NCBI RefSeq assembly: GCF_013778325.1
Contig: NZ_JACEIB010000027.1
Span: forward strand, 705,914-769,913
DNA: 64,000 nucleotides
Origin: Sphingomonas chungangi
GTDB taxonomy: Bacteria > Pseudomonadota > Alphaproteobacteria > Sphingomonadales > Sphingomonadaceae
Direction: 5' to 3'
The translations under genes and the position numbers were made by a program. Shown one piece after another: positions 41,094 to 49,538 of the stretch. Below the pieces are notes generated by a model that saw only the letters and a list, made by a program, of their open reading frames with translations, was not told the origin of the DNA and made no database searches. Position 1 is the stretch's first letter. Each line of letters opens with the position of its first letter.

Positions 41094-41629
41094 TGCGTGC
41101 GCCGGCCAGCTCCGCGCCGCCCACCCGCGCCATCGAGATACGCGCGCAGGTGGTGCCGATCGTCTCGACCCTGCTCGGCTCGGCGACCGCGCTGATGCCG
41201 ACCGTCGCGCTCTCCCCCACATGGCCGCCGCTCGGCCTGCTGATGCTGCTGGCGTGGCGGCTGCTGCGCCCGGAAATCTGGATGGCGTGGATCGGCCTGC
41301 CGCTCGGTCTTGCGGATGATCTGCTGACCGGGCAGACGCTGGGCACGGGGATGGTCACATGGACGGCGTGCCTGCTGCTCGCCGATTTGGTCGAGGGACG
41401 GTTGCTCTGGCGCGATTACTGGCAGGAATGGCTGCTCGCCGCGATCGCCATCGCCTTCGCGATGGTCGCGGGCTGGGCGATCGCCTGCTGGACGGGCGGC
41501 GCCACGCCGATCCGGCTGATCCTGCCGCAGATCGCCATCTCGATCCTGTGCTTCCCGATCATCGGGCGGCTATGCGCGCGTCTCGACCGCTGGCGGCTGG
41601 CGATCGGGAAAATCCGCGCACAGGATTGA
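41093..41629 (+). CDS. mreD: Rod shape-determining protein MreD
   Basis: A 178-residue membrane protein with about five or six helices and the MreD-type middle IGLPLGLADDLLTGQTLGTG. The start codon overlaps the end of mreC. It acts with MreC and PBP2 in the elongasome. The predicted length is normal for the family. It is followed by mrdA after four bases. Confidence 0.9.
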   Translation: MRAPASSAPPTRAIEIRAQVVPIVSTLLGSATALMPTVALSPTWPPLGLLMLLAWRLLRPEIWMAWIGLPLGLADDLLTGQTLGTGMVTWTACLLLADLVEGRLLWRDYWQEWLLAAIAIAFAMVAGWAIACWTGGATPIRLILPQIAISILCFPIIGRLCARLDRWRLAIGKIRAQD

Positions 41630-41633
41630 GCCT

Positions 41634-43748
41634 TTGAACTTCGGCAAGCCTCCGCGCGGCGGGCGCCTCGTCACCGAGGCGCAGCAGACATTCTCGTTCA
41701 GCCGCCGTGCGCTGTTCGTCGGTGCCGCGCAGGGCGCGATCGGCGCCGTGCTGGTCGGCCGCATGGCGTGGCTGACCATCGCCGAGCACGACAAATATGC
41801 CGCGCTTGCGGAGAGCAACCGCGCCCGCTCCACGCTGATCCCGCCGCGCCGGGGCTGGATCATCGATCGCACCGGCCAGCCGATCGCGATCAACCGCTCC
41901 GATTTCCGCGTCGACCTGATCCCCGATCTGCTCGACGATCCCAAGCGCGAGATCGAGCTGCTCCAGAATCTCCTCCAGCTCGCGCCGGAGGATATCGAGC
42001 GGCTGCAGGACAATCTGCCCAAGGCGGCGGGCTTCCAGCCCGTGCAGGTGGCCGAGGATCTCGACTACGAGCATTTCGCCGCCGTGAACCTGCGCCTGCC
42101 GGACCTGCCCGGCGTGGTGCCGGCGCGCGGCTTCTCGCGCTCCTATCCGGCGGGGCCGGCGGTGGCCCATCTGATCGGCTATGTCGGATCGGCGTCGGCG
42201 GAGGACTATAAGAAGGACAAGAACCCGCTCCTCATCACGCCGGGTTTCAAGATCGGAAAGCAGGGGCTGGAGAAGAGCTTCGACCATTTCCTGCGCGGCC
42301 AGCCCGGCGCCAAGCCGTCCGAGGTCACGGCGCGCGGCAAGCTGGTGCGCGAACTGCCCGCCAGGGCCGAGACGCCCGGCAACACTCTCCAGCTCACCAT
42401 CGACGCAGGATTGCAGGATTACATCGCCGAGCGGATGGGCGACCAGTCCGGCTCGGCGGTGGTGATCGACACGCAGACCGGCGACATCCTCGCCATGGTT
42501 TCGATGCCGGCCTACGATCCCAACAGCTTCTCCAAAGGCATCAGCCACGACGAGTGGAACATGCTGTCGGCCAACGATCACCTGCCGCTCGTCAACAAGA
42601 CGCTACAGGGCCTCTATCCGGCCGGCTCGACGGTGAAGCCGATGAACGCGCTGGCGCTGCTCGAGGCCGGCGTGTCGCCGGACGAGACCGTCGCCTGCTC
42701 GGGCGCGTTGCGCGTCGGCAACAGCTTCTTCCATTGCTGGCGGCACCAGGGCCACGGCGCCATCAGCATGCACCGCGCGATCGAGCAGAGCTGCGACATC
42801 TATTTCTACCAGATGTCCCGCAAGGTCGGCACCAAGGTATTCGCCGACATGCTCAAGCGGCTCGGCCTCGGCGAGAAATATCCGCTGCCCTTCGGCTCCC
42901 AGCGCTACGGCACGGTGCCGGATCCGGATTGGAAGCTGAGGAAATACCACAAGGAATGGACGGTCAGCGACACGCTGAACTCGTCGATCGGCCAAGGCTA
43001 CACGCTGGTCAACCCGCTGCAGATCGCGGTGGCGGCGGCGCGCATCGCCAGCGGCAAGACGCTGATCCCGCGCGTCGTCCACCGCCATTCGGACCAGCCG
43101 CCGCAGAGCATGGGCGTCTCGGCCGAGCATCTCGCCATCATCCACTCAGCGATGGGCGACGTGGTCGGCCCCGGCGGCACGGCGAACAGCGCGCGCATCC
43201 AGGTGCCGGGCGTCGCGATGGGCGGCAAGACCGGCTCGGCGCAGGTCCGTCGCATCAGCATGGCCGATCGCGCTGCCGGCCGGGCGCAGGCGCTCGGCAC
43301 GCAGGGCGAATGGAAGCTGCGCGACCACGGCCTGTTCATCTCCTTCGCGCCGGTCGAAACCCCGCGCTACGCCGCCGGCATCATTCTAGAACATGCGGGC
43401 CACGGCGCCGCCGCCGCGCAGATCGCACGCGACGCCTACACCTATCTGTTCGACAAGCAGCGCGCGCTCGACACGCTGGCCAAGCTGCAGCCGAGCTGGG
43501 GCGGCGACATCGACACCCGGATGGCCAAGGAGAAGGCCGACTGGGCGGCGCAGCAGGCCGCGCTCGCCCAGCCCCAAGGCGCCCCCGCCGACGAGGGCGA
43601 CATGGGCGCGCAGGCCAATGCCGCACAGCCGCCGGACAGCTCGGTGGCGACCGCCGTCGCACCACCTTCGGAGGCACCCGACAACACGCAGGATACCGCC
43701 GCGCCTGCGAACACCGCCGTCCCCGCCAACGAGGCGACGCCCGAATGA
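41634..43748 (+). CDS. mrdA: Penicillin-binding protein 2 (peptidoglycan D,D-transpeptidase)
   Basis: A 704-residue class B PBP that cross-links lateral wall peptidoglycan. One N-terminal membrane helix (about residues 26-48) is followed by the PBP dimerisation domain and the transpeptidase domain. The catalytic S332 is in PAGSTVKP, the second motif is SCD in SCDIYFYQ, and the third is KTGS in GGKTGSAQV. The start is a TTG at 41634; no better ATG is near. The last ~80 residues form an Ala/Pro/Gln-rich tail, longer than in E. coli PBP2. The stop overlaps the rodA start (ATGA). Confidence 0.95.
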   Translation: MNFGKPPRGGRLVTEAQQTFSFSRRALFVGAAQGAIGAVLVGRMAWLTIAEHDKYAALAESNRARSTLIPPRRGWIIDRTGQPIAINRSDFRVDLIPDLLDDPKREIELLQNLLQLAPEDIERLQDNLPKAAGFQPVQVAEDLDYEHFAAVNLRLPDLPGVVPARGFSRSYPAGPAVAHLIGYVGSASAEDYKKDKNPLLITPGFKIGKQGLEKSFDHFLRGQPGAKPSEVTARGKLVRELPARAETPGNTLQLTIDAGLQDYIAERMGDQSGSAVVIDTQTGDILAMVSMPAYDPNSFSKGISHDEWNMLSANDHLPLVNKTLQGLYPAGSTVKPMNALALLEAGVSPDETVACSGALRVGNSFFHCWRHQGHGAISMHRAIEQSCDIYFYQMSRKVGTKVFADMLKRLGLGEKYPLPFGSQRYGTVPDPDWKLRKYHKEWTVSDTLNSSIGQGYTLVNPLQIAVAAARIASGKTLIPRVVHRHSDQPPQSMGVSAEHLAIIHSAMGDVVGPGGTANSARIQVPGVAMGGKTGSAQVRRISMADRAAGRAQALGTQGEWKLRDHGLFISFAPVETPRYAAGIILEHAGHGAAAAQIARDAYTYLFDKQRALDTLAKLQPSWGGDIDTRMAKEKADWAAQQAALAQPQGAPADEGDMGAQANAAQPPDSSVATAVAPPSEAPDNTQDTAAPANTAVPANEATPE

Positions 43749-44860
43749 TCCGCAACTCGCTCGTCCCCGCCCCTCTGGCGCAATTGCCGTGGAAGGTGCT
43801 GTTGACGGTGATCGGCATCACCGCCTTCGGCCTGACCGTGCTCTATTCGGCCGCCGGCGGCAGCCTCCAGCCCTGGGCATTGGGACAGGGCGCGCGTTTC
43901 TGCCTGTTCCTCGGCATGTCGATAGCGATCTCGCGCCTGCGCGAGGAACAGATCAAGCAGGCGGTCGCGCCCGCCTACGTGACGCTGATCCTCGCACTGA
44001 TTGCAACCGAACTGCTCGGCAAGGTGGCGGGCGGCAGCCAGCGCTGGCTCAACCTCGGCATCATCCGCCTCCAGCCTTCCGAGCTGATGAAACCGCTGAT
44101 CGTGCTGACCCTCGCCCGCTTCTACGATCTGCTGCCCGCCGGCGAGATTCGACGCTGGACGGCAATCTGGCCCGCCTTGCTGCTGATCGGCGTGCCGGCG
44201 GGCCTGATCCTGATCCAGCCCGACCTCGGCACCGCGACGATGGTGACGCTGGGCGCGCTCGTCACGATGTTTATGGCCGGCCTGCCGCTCCGTCTGTTCA
44301 TCGGTGGCGTGCTGGCCGCGATCCCGCTCGGCGCGGGCGCGTGGAGCATGCTCCACGATTACCAGCGCAACCGCATCCTGATCTTCCTCGATCCCGATCT
44401 CGATCCGCTCGGCAAGGGCTATCACATCACCCAGTCCAAGATCGCGATCGGATCGGGCGGCATCTTCGGCAAGGGCTTCCTGAACGGCACGCAGAGCCAC
44501 CTCGATTATCTGCCCGAAGGCCAGACAGACTTCGTCTTCGCCACAATGTCCGAGGAATGGGGGCTGATCGGCGGCGTGATCCTGATCTGCGCGTTCCTGG
44601 GCGTGGTGTGGTGGGGCATGGGCGTCGCCCAGCGTGCGGAGACCCGTTTCGGGCGGCTTTCCGCGGCAGGGTTGGCCACCACCATCTTCTTCTACGTAGC
44701 GGTGAACCTGGCGATGGTGATGGGCTTGGCTCCCGTCGTCGGCGTGCCCTTGCCACTGGTTTCCTACGGCGGATCGGCGGTGATGACCGTGCTGATCATC
44801 CTCGGCCTGCTGATGGCGATCGACCGCAGCCAGCGCCGCCCGGGCGGCGCCTTCGGATAA
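43745..44860 (+). CDS. rodA: Rod shape-determining protein RodA (SEDS glycosyltransferase)
   Basis: A 371-residue SEDS polymerase with about ten membrane helices. Family signatures are GSQRWLNLGIIRLQPSE near residue 97, QPDLGTA near residue 158, PEGQTDFVFATMSEEWG near residue 256, and PLVSYGGSA near residue 337. It polymerises lipid II in the elongasome with PBP2. Translational coupling to mrdA by ATGA overlap fits this pairing. Last gene of the operon; about 95 bp to the tRNA. Confidence 0.95.
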   Translation: MIRNSLVPAPLAQLPWKVLLTVIGITAFGLTVLYSAAGGSLQPWALGQGARFCLFLGMSIAISRLREEQIKQAVAPAYVTLILALIATELLGKVAGGSQRWLNLGIIRLQPSELMKPLIVLTLARFYDLLPAGEIRRWTAIWPALLLIGVPAGLILIQPDLGTATMVTLGALVTMFMAGLPLRLFIGGVLAAIPLGAGAWSMLHDYQRNRILIFLDPDLDPLGKGYHITQSKIAIGSGGIFGKGFLNGTQSHLDYLPEGQTDFVFATMSEEWGLIGGVILICAFLGVVWWGMGVAQRAETRFGRLSAAGLATTIFFYVAVNLAMVMGLAPVVGVPLPLVSYGGSAVMTVLIILGLLMAIDRSQRRPGGAFG

Positions 44861-44955
44861 TTTCGCGGACACAACACAAAGCAGTTTACAGCCGGAGATT
44901 CGGTTGCTAGTTGGCCGCCTCCCAACGAGGGCCGGCACCGGCCTCTCCGCTGTGT

Positions 44956-45031
<76 letters not shown>

Positions 45032-45106
45032 AAATCTCCTCATTTTATAGCGTGTTGCGGCCGATGGCGGCAAAATTGCGATTCGCAGGTTCCGAAATTC
45101 GGTCTC

Positions 45107-45128
45107 CTGGGCAACATCTGGGCAACAT
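45107..45128. repeat. Perfect tandem repeat of 11 bp
   Basis: CTGGGCAACAT occurs twice without spacer, about 80 bp beyond the tRNA-Lys 3' end. Short direct repeats near an attachment site often bind the arm of a tyrosine recombinase, but no integrase gene is present here, so this role is speculative. Confidence 0.5.
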
Positions 45129-45266
45129 TTCCGATGCGCTTCAGTGCGCTGTTTTGGTACCTCCTTGGATAAGGGTGTCGCCCCTCTCTCCGCTGGCGCA
45201 AAGCATTTCGAATCGAGGCTGCTTGCCCAGCGGCAGCTTCAAATGCATAACCTGCTCCGCGGGCAG

Positions 45267-45283
45267 ACCGATTCAGGATCGGT
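45267..45283. promoter_or_regulatory. Perfect palindrome over the alpA ribosome binding site
   Basis: ACCGAT and ATCGGT flank TCAGG, and the palindrome ends four bases before the alpA ATG. The AGGA that would serve as binding site starts in the loop. It could be an operator for autoregulation, or an RNA hairpin that hides the binding site. Confidence 0.45.
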
Positions 45284-45287
45284 TTGC

Positions 45288-45488
45288 ATGGAAGTCTCGG
45301 AAGATCGCTTCATCAAGATTGCCGGTGTCATTGAGCGTACCGGACGATCGCGGGCAGCCATCTATAGGATGGTCGCCGATGGCACATTCCCAAAACAAGA
45401 ACGGATCGGAGTAAGGGCGGTGGCGTGGCGGTTGTCGGCTGTCCTGAAGTGGATGGATGCGCCGCTCGACTATCGACGCGATCCTTGA
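45288..45488 (+). CDS. AlpA-family (MerR-like helix-turn-helix) regulator
   Basis: A 66-residue DNA-binding protein. FIKIAGVIERTGRSRAAIYRMVADGTFPKQERIGVRAVAWRL is the AlpA/excisionase-type winged-helix pattern (shown here only as the key elements R-x-x-I-Y-R-M-V-x-x-G-x-F-P and A-V-A-W). AlpA proteins activate integrase and excision genes of islands and prophages. The start at 45288 gives the family length; the longer frame upstream has no likeness. It sits 256 bp from tRNA-Lys. No target integrase is visible. The 292 bp downstream to the next gene hold no convincing coding sequence. Confidence 0.85.
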   Translation: MEVSEDRFIKIAGVIERTGRSRAAIYRMVADGTFPKQERIGVRAVAWRLSAVLKWMDAPLDYRRDP

Positions 45489-45780
45489 CTCTGGCCGAGC
45501 CGACCTCGTTAAACTGCGTGATCACAGCGCGCTTCGGGGTCGCAGTCCTTGAGCCTCAGTGTCGCGGTGCGCCACAGGGCGGTCGAGAGCCGGTCCGCTC
45601 TCGATCAGACTCTGCCGCTTAGTTGCAAAATTGCTAAGCCCAAAACCAGCGACCCGTTAATCTCGCGAGTAAGAGCGCTGTGCCGGCTCTGCCGTTGTCG
45701 GCCGAAACAGTCGGGGCGGTTCTTTCGTCGGAAGCTGCTAAGGGCTTTCGGCTTCGGCGAGAAGCACGGGGATACATGGA

Positions 45781-47226
45781 TTGCGCGAAGGATATGAGGG
45801 CACCTGGCGCATAGAGCGTGCCGACCAAATGGCCGTCATCGTCGACGCGGAGGATTACTTCGCCACCGCGCGCCAGGCGTTTCTCCAGGCCCGGCAGCGC
45901 ATCATGCTCGTCGGCTGGGATTTCGACTCCCGGGTCGATCTGCATGTTGCTAAGCGCCTTCCAGGCGAGCCCGCTCAAATCGGTGAGCTGCTGTCCTGGC
46001 TGATCGAGCGCAACCCCGACCTCCATCTCTATCTGCTGCGATGGGATGTAGGCGCGCTCAAAGGGATGTTCCGGGGTTCGACGGCGCTTCGCGTGCTGAA
46101 ATGGATGCGACACCCGCGCATTCATCTCAAGCTGGATGGCCACCATCCGACTGGATCGTCCCATCATCAGAAGATCGTTTCGATCGACGATTGCTTTGCC
46201 TTTTGCGGCGGGATCGACATGACGGGATCACGCTGGGATAGCCGGGCGCATCACGACAATGATCCCGGTCGCACCGGTCCCGACGGCAAACCATACCCGC
46301 CCTGGCATGATGCCACGACCGCGCTCAGCGGTCCCGCAGCCGGAGCGTTGGCGCAAGGCTGTCGAGACCGCTGGGAACGCGCGACAGGCAAACGCCTCGC
46401 GCCGGTCGAGGGCGAGGTCAACTGTTGGCCGGACGGACTGGCGCCGACATTCTCAGACGTGGATGTCGCGATCGCGCGCACGCATCCGAAGATGGAGGAT
46501 CAGGAACCGATCTATGAGATCGAGGAACTTTTTCTCCGTCAGATCGCATCTGCGAAGCGGTTCCTATATTGCGAGAGCCAGTATTTTGCGTGCCGCCGCA
46601 TCGCCGAGGCGATCGGCAAGCGGCTCGAAGAGGAGGACGGTCCCGAGATCGTCATCCTCAACCCTCAGACCGCCGAAGGCTGGCTACAGCCGATCGCGAT
46701 GGACAGCGCGCGGGCTCGCCTCGTTGCCGCCCTCAAAGCCCGTGACCGGCATGGTCGGCTGGCGATCTACCACCCCTTCACCTCTGCTGGCGAGCCCATC
46801 TACGTCCACGCAAAGATCACGATCGTCGATGACTGCGAACTCAGGATTGGCTCGGCCAACCTCAACAATCGATCGATGAGGCTCGACACCGAATGCGATG
46901 TCTCGGTCGATTCCGCCCGCCAATCGGGGAGTGGTCTTGAAGACAGTATCGCCGGCGTCCGGAATGGACTGCTTGCGGAACATCTCGATGTTCCGCCCGA
47001 GCGGGTAGCCGCGGTGCTCAAACAGACGGGTTCGCTGATCGCGACGATCGAGCGGCTGCGCCGGGCCGGTCATTCGCTTCGACCCTATCAGATTCCCGAC
47101 CTGGCTGCCGTCACCAAATGGCTTGCGGACAACGAGGTGCTCGACCCCGAGAGTCCGGATGAGATGTTCGAGCCGATGACCGGCGGCGGGCTGCTCCGGC
47201 GACTACGCCGATCGAAGCATCGATAG
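45781..47226 (+). CDS. Phospholipase D-like phosphodiesterase
   Basis: A 481-residue protein with two HKD motifs: HHQKIVSIDD near residue 129 and HAKITIVDD near residue 344 followed by GSANLNNRSM. This is the layout of the PLD superfamily, which includes phospholipases D and cardiolipin synthases. No membrane helix or signal peptide is seen, so a cytoplasmic or peripheral membrane enzyme is likely. The only near start in frame is the TTG at 45781. It is convergent with the deaminase gene, 18 bp apart. Head-group and reaction are not known. Confidence 0.85.
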   Translation: MREGYEGTWRIERADQMAVIVDAEDYFATARQAFLQARQRIMLVGWDFDSRVDLHVAKRLPGEPAQIGELLSWLIERNPDLHLYLLRWDVGALKGMFRGSTALRVLKWMRHPRIHLKLDGHHPTGSSHHQKIVSIDDCFAFCGGIDMTGSRWDSRAHHDNDPGRTGPDGKPYPPWHDATTALSGPAAGALAQGCRDRWERATGKRLAPVEGEVNCWPDGLAPTFSDVDVAIARTHPKMEDQEPIYEIEELFLRQIASAKRFLYCESQYFACRRIAEAIGKRLEEEDGPEIVILNPQTAEGWLQPIAMDSARARLVAALKARDRHGRLAIYHPFTSAGEPIYVHAKITIVDDCELRIGSANLNNRSMRLDTECDVSVDSARQSGSGLEDSIAGVRNGLLAEHLDVPPERVAAVLKQTGSLIATIERLRRAGHSLRPYQIPDLAAVTKWLADNEVLDPESPDEMFEPMTGGGLLRRLRRSKHR

Positions 47227-47244
47227 CGGGGACAGGCGCGTGTG

Positions 47245-47739
47245 CTACAGATTTCCCTGATCATCGATCGGGACATCGTCATCGGGCCCGTAATAAAGCT
47301 TGGCGCATTCACGGCGTAGGCAGCCTCCCTCTATCTCTAGATCGTCGCGATAGGCGGCCTCCACGAAGCCAATCGTATCGACGTGGCGGGCCTCGAAATA
47401 CATCCGGTGGACATCTTCGCGCTGCGCGCCATAAACGACGCGCCCGACCTTCGACCAGACAGAAGCCATCGTGCACATGCCGCAGGGCTGCAGCGTCGAG
47501 TAAAGCGTCGCACCGCGCAATTCCATGTCACCATGTGCGGCACCAGCCTTTCTGATCGCCATCATCTCGGCATGCGCCGTCGCGTCATTCAGAGGCTCGG
47601 TCTGGTTGCGCTCGGCTGCGAGCACCTTCCCATCGAGGACGATCACGCAGCCGATCGGAGATTTTGCGGGGTCGGCTCCATCCTGGGTGGCAGTCTCGAT
47701 TGCGAGCCGCATCCATTTCTCGTCGAGAAGCGCGCCCAT
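47245..47739 (-). CDS. Nucleoside/cytidine deaminase family protein
   Basis: A 164-residue zinc deaminase. The zinc motif is HAE in ATAHAEMMAI (about residue 58), with PCGMC in STLQPCGMCTMAS near residue 87. The start MGALLDEKWMRLAIETA fits the guanine-deaminase/tRNA-adenosine-deaminase-like branch, but the exact base is not determinable. The housekeeping TadA is expected elsewhere. The start overlaps the end of the DUF2252 gene (ATGA), so both are translated from one message. It is convergent with the PLD-like gene. Confidence 0.85.
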   Translation of the reverse strand: MGALLDEKWMRLAIETATQDGADPAKSPIGCVIVLDGKVLAAERNQTEPLNDATAHAEMMAIRKAGAAHGDMELRGATLYSTLQPCGMCTMASVWSKVGRVVYGAQREDVHRMYFEARHVDTIGFVEAAYRDDLEIEGGCLRRECAKLYYGPDDDVPIDDQGNL

Positions 47740-48935
47740 CAAGCGTGCTCCGCTGCGAGGGCAAAGCGCCGACAATGTTCGAGATAGCCCGTCTCGTGCG
47801 CGCCCGCGAGATCGATAATGCTCCGCCAAAGCCAGGAAGGCGCATCCAGGTCGCCGTCCTGGCCCGACACGAGTTGTTGCCGCCATTCACGTCGCTGATC
47901 CGACGTCAGTTGGCGCGCGTGGGCGATCCCGACGACATAAGCGAGATAAGTCGCGGCCTCGATCGCCTCCTTCCGAGAGAACTGATCGACCTCGATCTTG
48001 AGATCCTGGGGAGCAAGCTCGCGGAGTACCACCGGCTTTTCGAGGAGCTTCGCCGCGATCATCCGTTCGCCGAGATTGGGCGAGAGCGCACAGGCGCCCA
48101 TCACGACGCGCTCTGCGGGGCCGTCCGGCATCGAGACCTTTGGCGCCGCAGGCGCGACCGAGGCCACAGCCTCCTTGATATCGACGAGCGCATAATTCTC
48201 CGCCTTGTCGCCTTTCCCGGCGACACCAAGCAGGACGGCGTAGCGCAGCTTGCCGAGCGAACTGCAGCCCTTCCGCCAGTAAGCCGCGTCGATCACCCGG
48301 ATACGCCCTTTGGGCCCAAGCCCGGCCAGCGACAGCGCGCGCGACCGGACGTCCGGATCCTCGAACAGGGCGTCGATCGCTCGTCGCTCGTCTTTGTCGA
48401 GCTTCCAAAAGCGCTTGCCGAGCGGGATTTCCGGCTCGACATCCTCCAGTCTCTCGTTAGCAAGATGCCGCCATTTGCGGCCCGCTGCCTCGCGTCTGAC
48501 GGACCGAACGACATCCGGCTCCAGCGGATCGTCTTCCGGCTCGGGCGTCAGGGCGCGGGCGTAGCCATCGATCATCGCCTCGACCATTTTCGCGGTCGTG
48601 ACGCCGGGGAGATCCGAGCTTCGCGCTGCTGTCTCCAGCGAGAGGCCGAGTCGGATCAGGTCCATCGCAGGATTGCCGATGACCGCCTGGTCGAGATCGC
48701 GGATCTGGATATCGATCTCATGGTCGGCATCGGCGAGCGGCCCCAGATTGCCGAGATGACAATCCCCGCAAATCCAGACCGGCGGACCGGCCGGGATTGA
48801 ATCAGCGACCGGAGAGGCCGCCAGCCACTGGTAGAATTGCGCGGTGTTGCCCCGCACATAGGCGTGGACAGAGCGCGCCATCTTGAGATCGCGCGTGCGC
48901 TCGAGGTCGGCGCGGCGCTCGTCGATCAACGGCAT
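47739..48935 (-). CDS. DUF2252 family protein
   Basis: A 398-residue protein of the DUF2252 family. Recognisable blocks are ARSVHAYVRGNTAQFYQWL near residue 20, WICGDCHLGNLGPLADADHEIDIQIRDLDQAVIGNPAMDLIRL (kinase-like H-x-G-N and DLD elements, residues about 54-95), and VVRELAPQDLKIEVDQ near residue 303. The H-G-N/DLD pattern recalls aminoglycoside-phosphotransferase-like kinases, so an ATP-dependent phosphorylation is possible; no substrate is known. It is coupled to the deaminase gene that follows. Confidence 0.85.
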   Translation of the reverse strand: MPLIDERRADLERTRDLKMARSVHAYVRGNTAQFYQWLAASPVADSIPAGPPVWICGDCHLGNLGPLADADHEIDIQIRDLDQAVIGNPAMDLIRLGLSLETAARSSDLPGVTTAKMVEAMIDGYARALTPEPEDDPLEPDVVRSVRREAAGRKWRHLANERLEDVEPEIPLGKRFWKLDKDERRAIDALFEDPDVRSRALSLAGLGPKGRIRVIDAAYWRKGCSSLGKLRYAVLLGVAGKGDKAENYALVDIKEAVASVAPAAPKVSMPDGPAERVVMGACALSPNLGERMIAAKLLEKPVVLRELAPQDLKIEVDQFSRKEAIEAATYLAYVVGIAHARQLTSDQRREWRQQLVSGQDGDLDAPSWLWRSIIDLAGAHETGYLEHCRRFALAAEHA

Positions 48936-49025
48936 CAGGACGTGGCCAATGTGACGGCGCTCGATCTGTTAACAGGCGGGTGGTTGATCAGGGGCCAATG
49001 CATGAGCTGAAACTCCGGAGAAGGA

Positions 49026-49538
49026 TCAATCGCGTTTTCGTATCGGCATGTAGTCGCAGGTGAAGGCGAGTTCCCGGGGTTCCTGGCTCCGCGTGAGATG
49101 GAGATGCAGGCGGGAGCTGCCGGCCACCTGATCGAGCGCAAACGCCTGCTCGGCCTCATACAGATTGTCCCGGTGGAGCAGGCTCCAGCCGGTTACTGTC
49201 TTGAGCGCTCGCGCCTTCGCCTTGGCTTCGGTTTCCGCCACGACGAAGACCGACTTGTGGCGCTCGGTGAATTCGCCAGGCTCGTAGCCGCCGAGATTAA
49301 CAAAGAAGAGGTGCTCGGATCCCTGGAAGGGTTCGGGCCGCAGCGACACGTCGTAGCCATCGGCTTGGTCGATTTCGGCCCAGCAGTCGATATGCAGACT
49401 GCCAGGCTTTCCCCACCACTGCCGTCGCAGCTCGGAAAAAGTGTCGCGCAGCGTCGGTGCGACGATGAAGCGCATGTCGTGCAGTTCGATGTTCGCGGCA
49501 GCGTGCTCGCCTCCGACGTAGACGGCGAACAGCTTCAT
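49026..49538 (-). CDS. DUF1543 family protein
   Basis: A 170-residue protein. Two similar halves can be seen: VYVGG...IELHDMRFIVA with HIDCW near residue 49, and VNLGGY...ERHKSVFVVAETEAKAKARA with HRDNLYE near residue 122. This duplicated G-G...H pattern is that of DUF1543, which has no known function. The start overlaps the end of the FAD/NAD(P)-binding gene by four bases (ATGA), so the two proteins are probably made in fixed ratio and may work together. Confidence 0.8.
   Translation of the reverse strand: MKLFAVYVGGEHAAANIELHDMRFIVAPTLRDTFSELRRQWWGKPGSLHIDCWAEIDQADGYDVSLRPEPFQGSEHLFFVNLGGYEPGEFTERHKSVFVVAETEAKAKARALKTVTGWSLLHRDNLYEAEQAFALDQVAGSSRLHLHLTRSQEPRELAFTCDYMPIRKRD

Noticed and set aside
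45425-45780. Short open frames between alpA and the PLD-like gene
   Set aside because: They overlap one another, lack binding sites and do not resemble any integrase or regulator, even as fragments.
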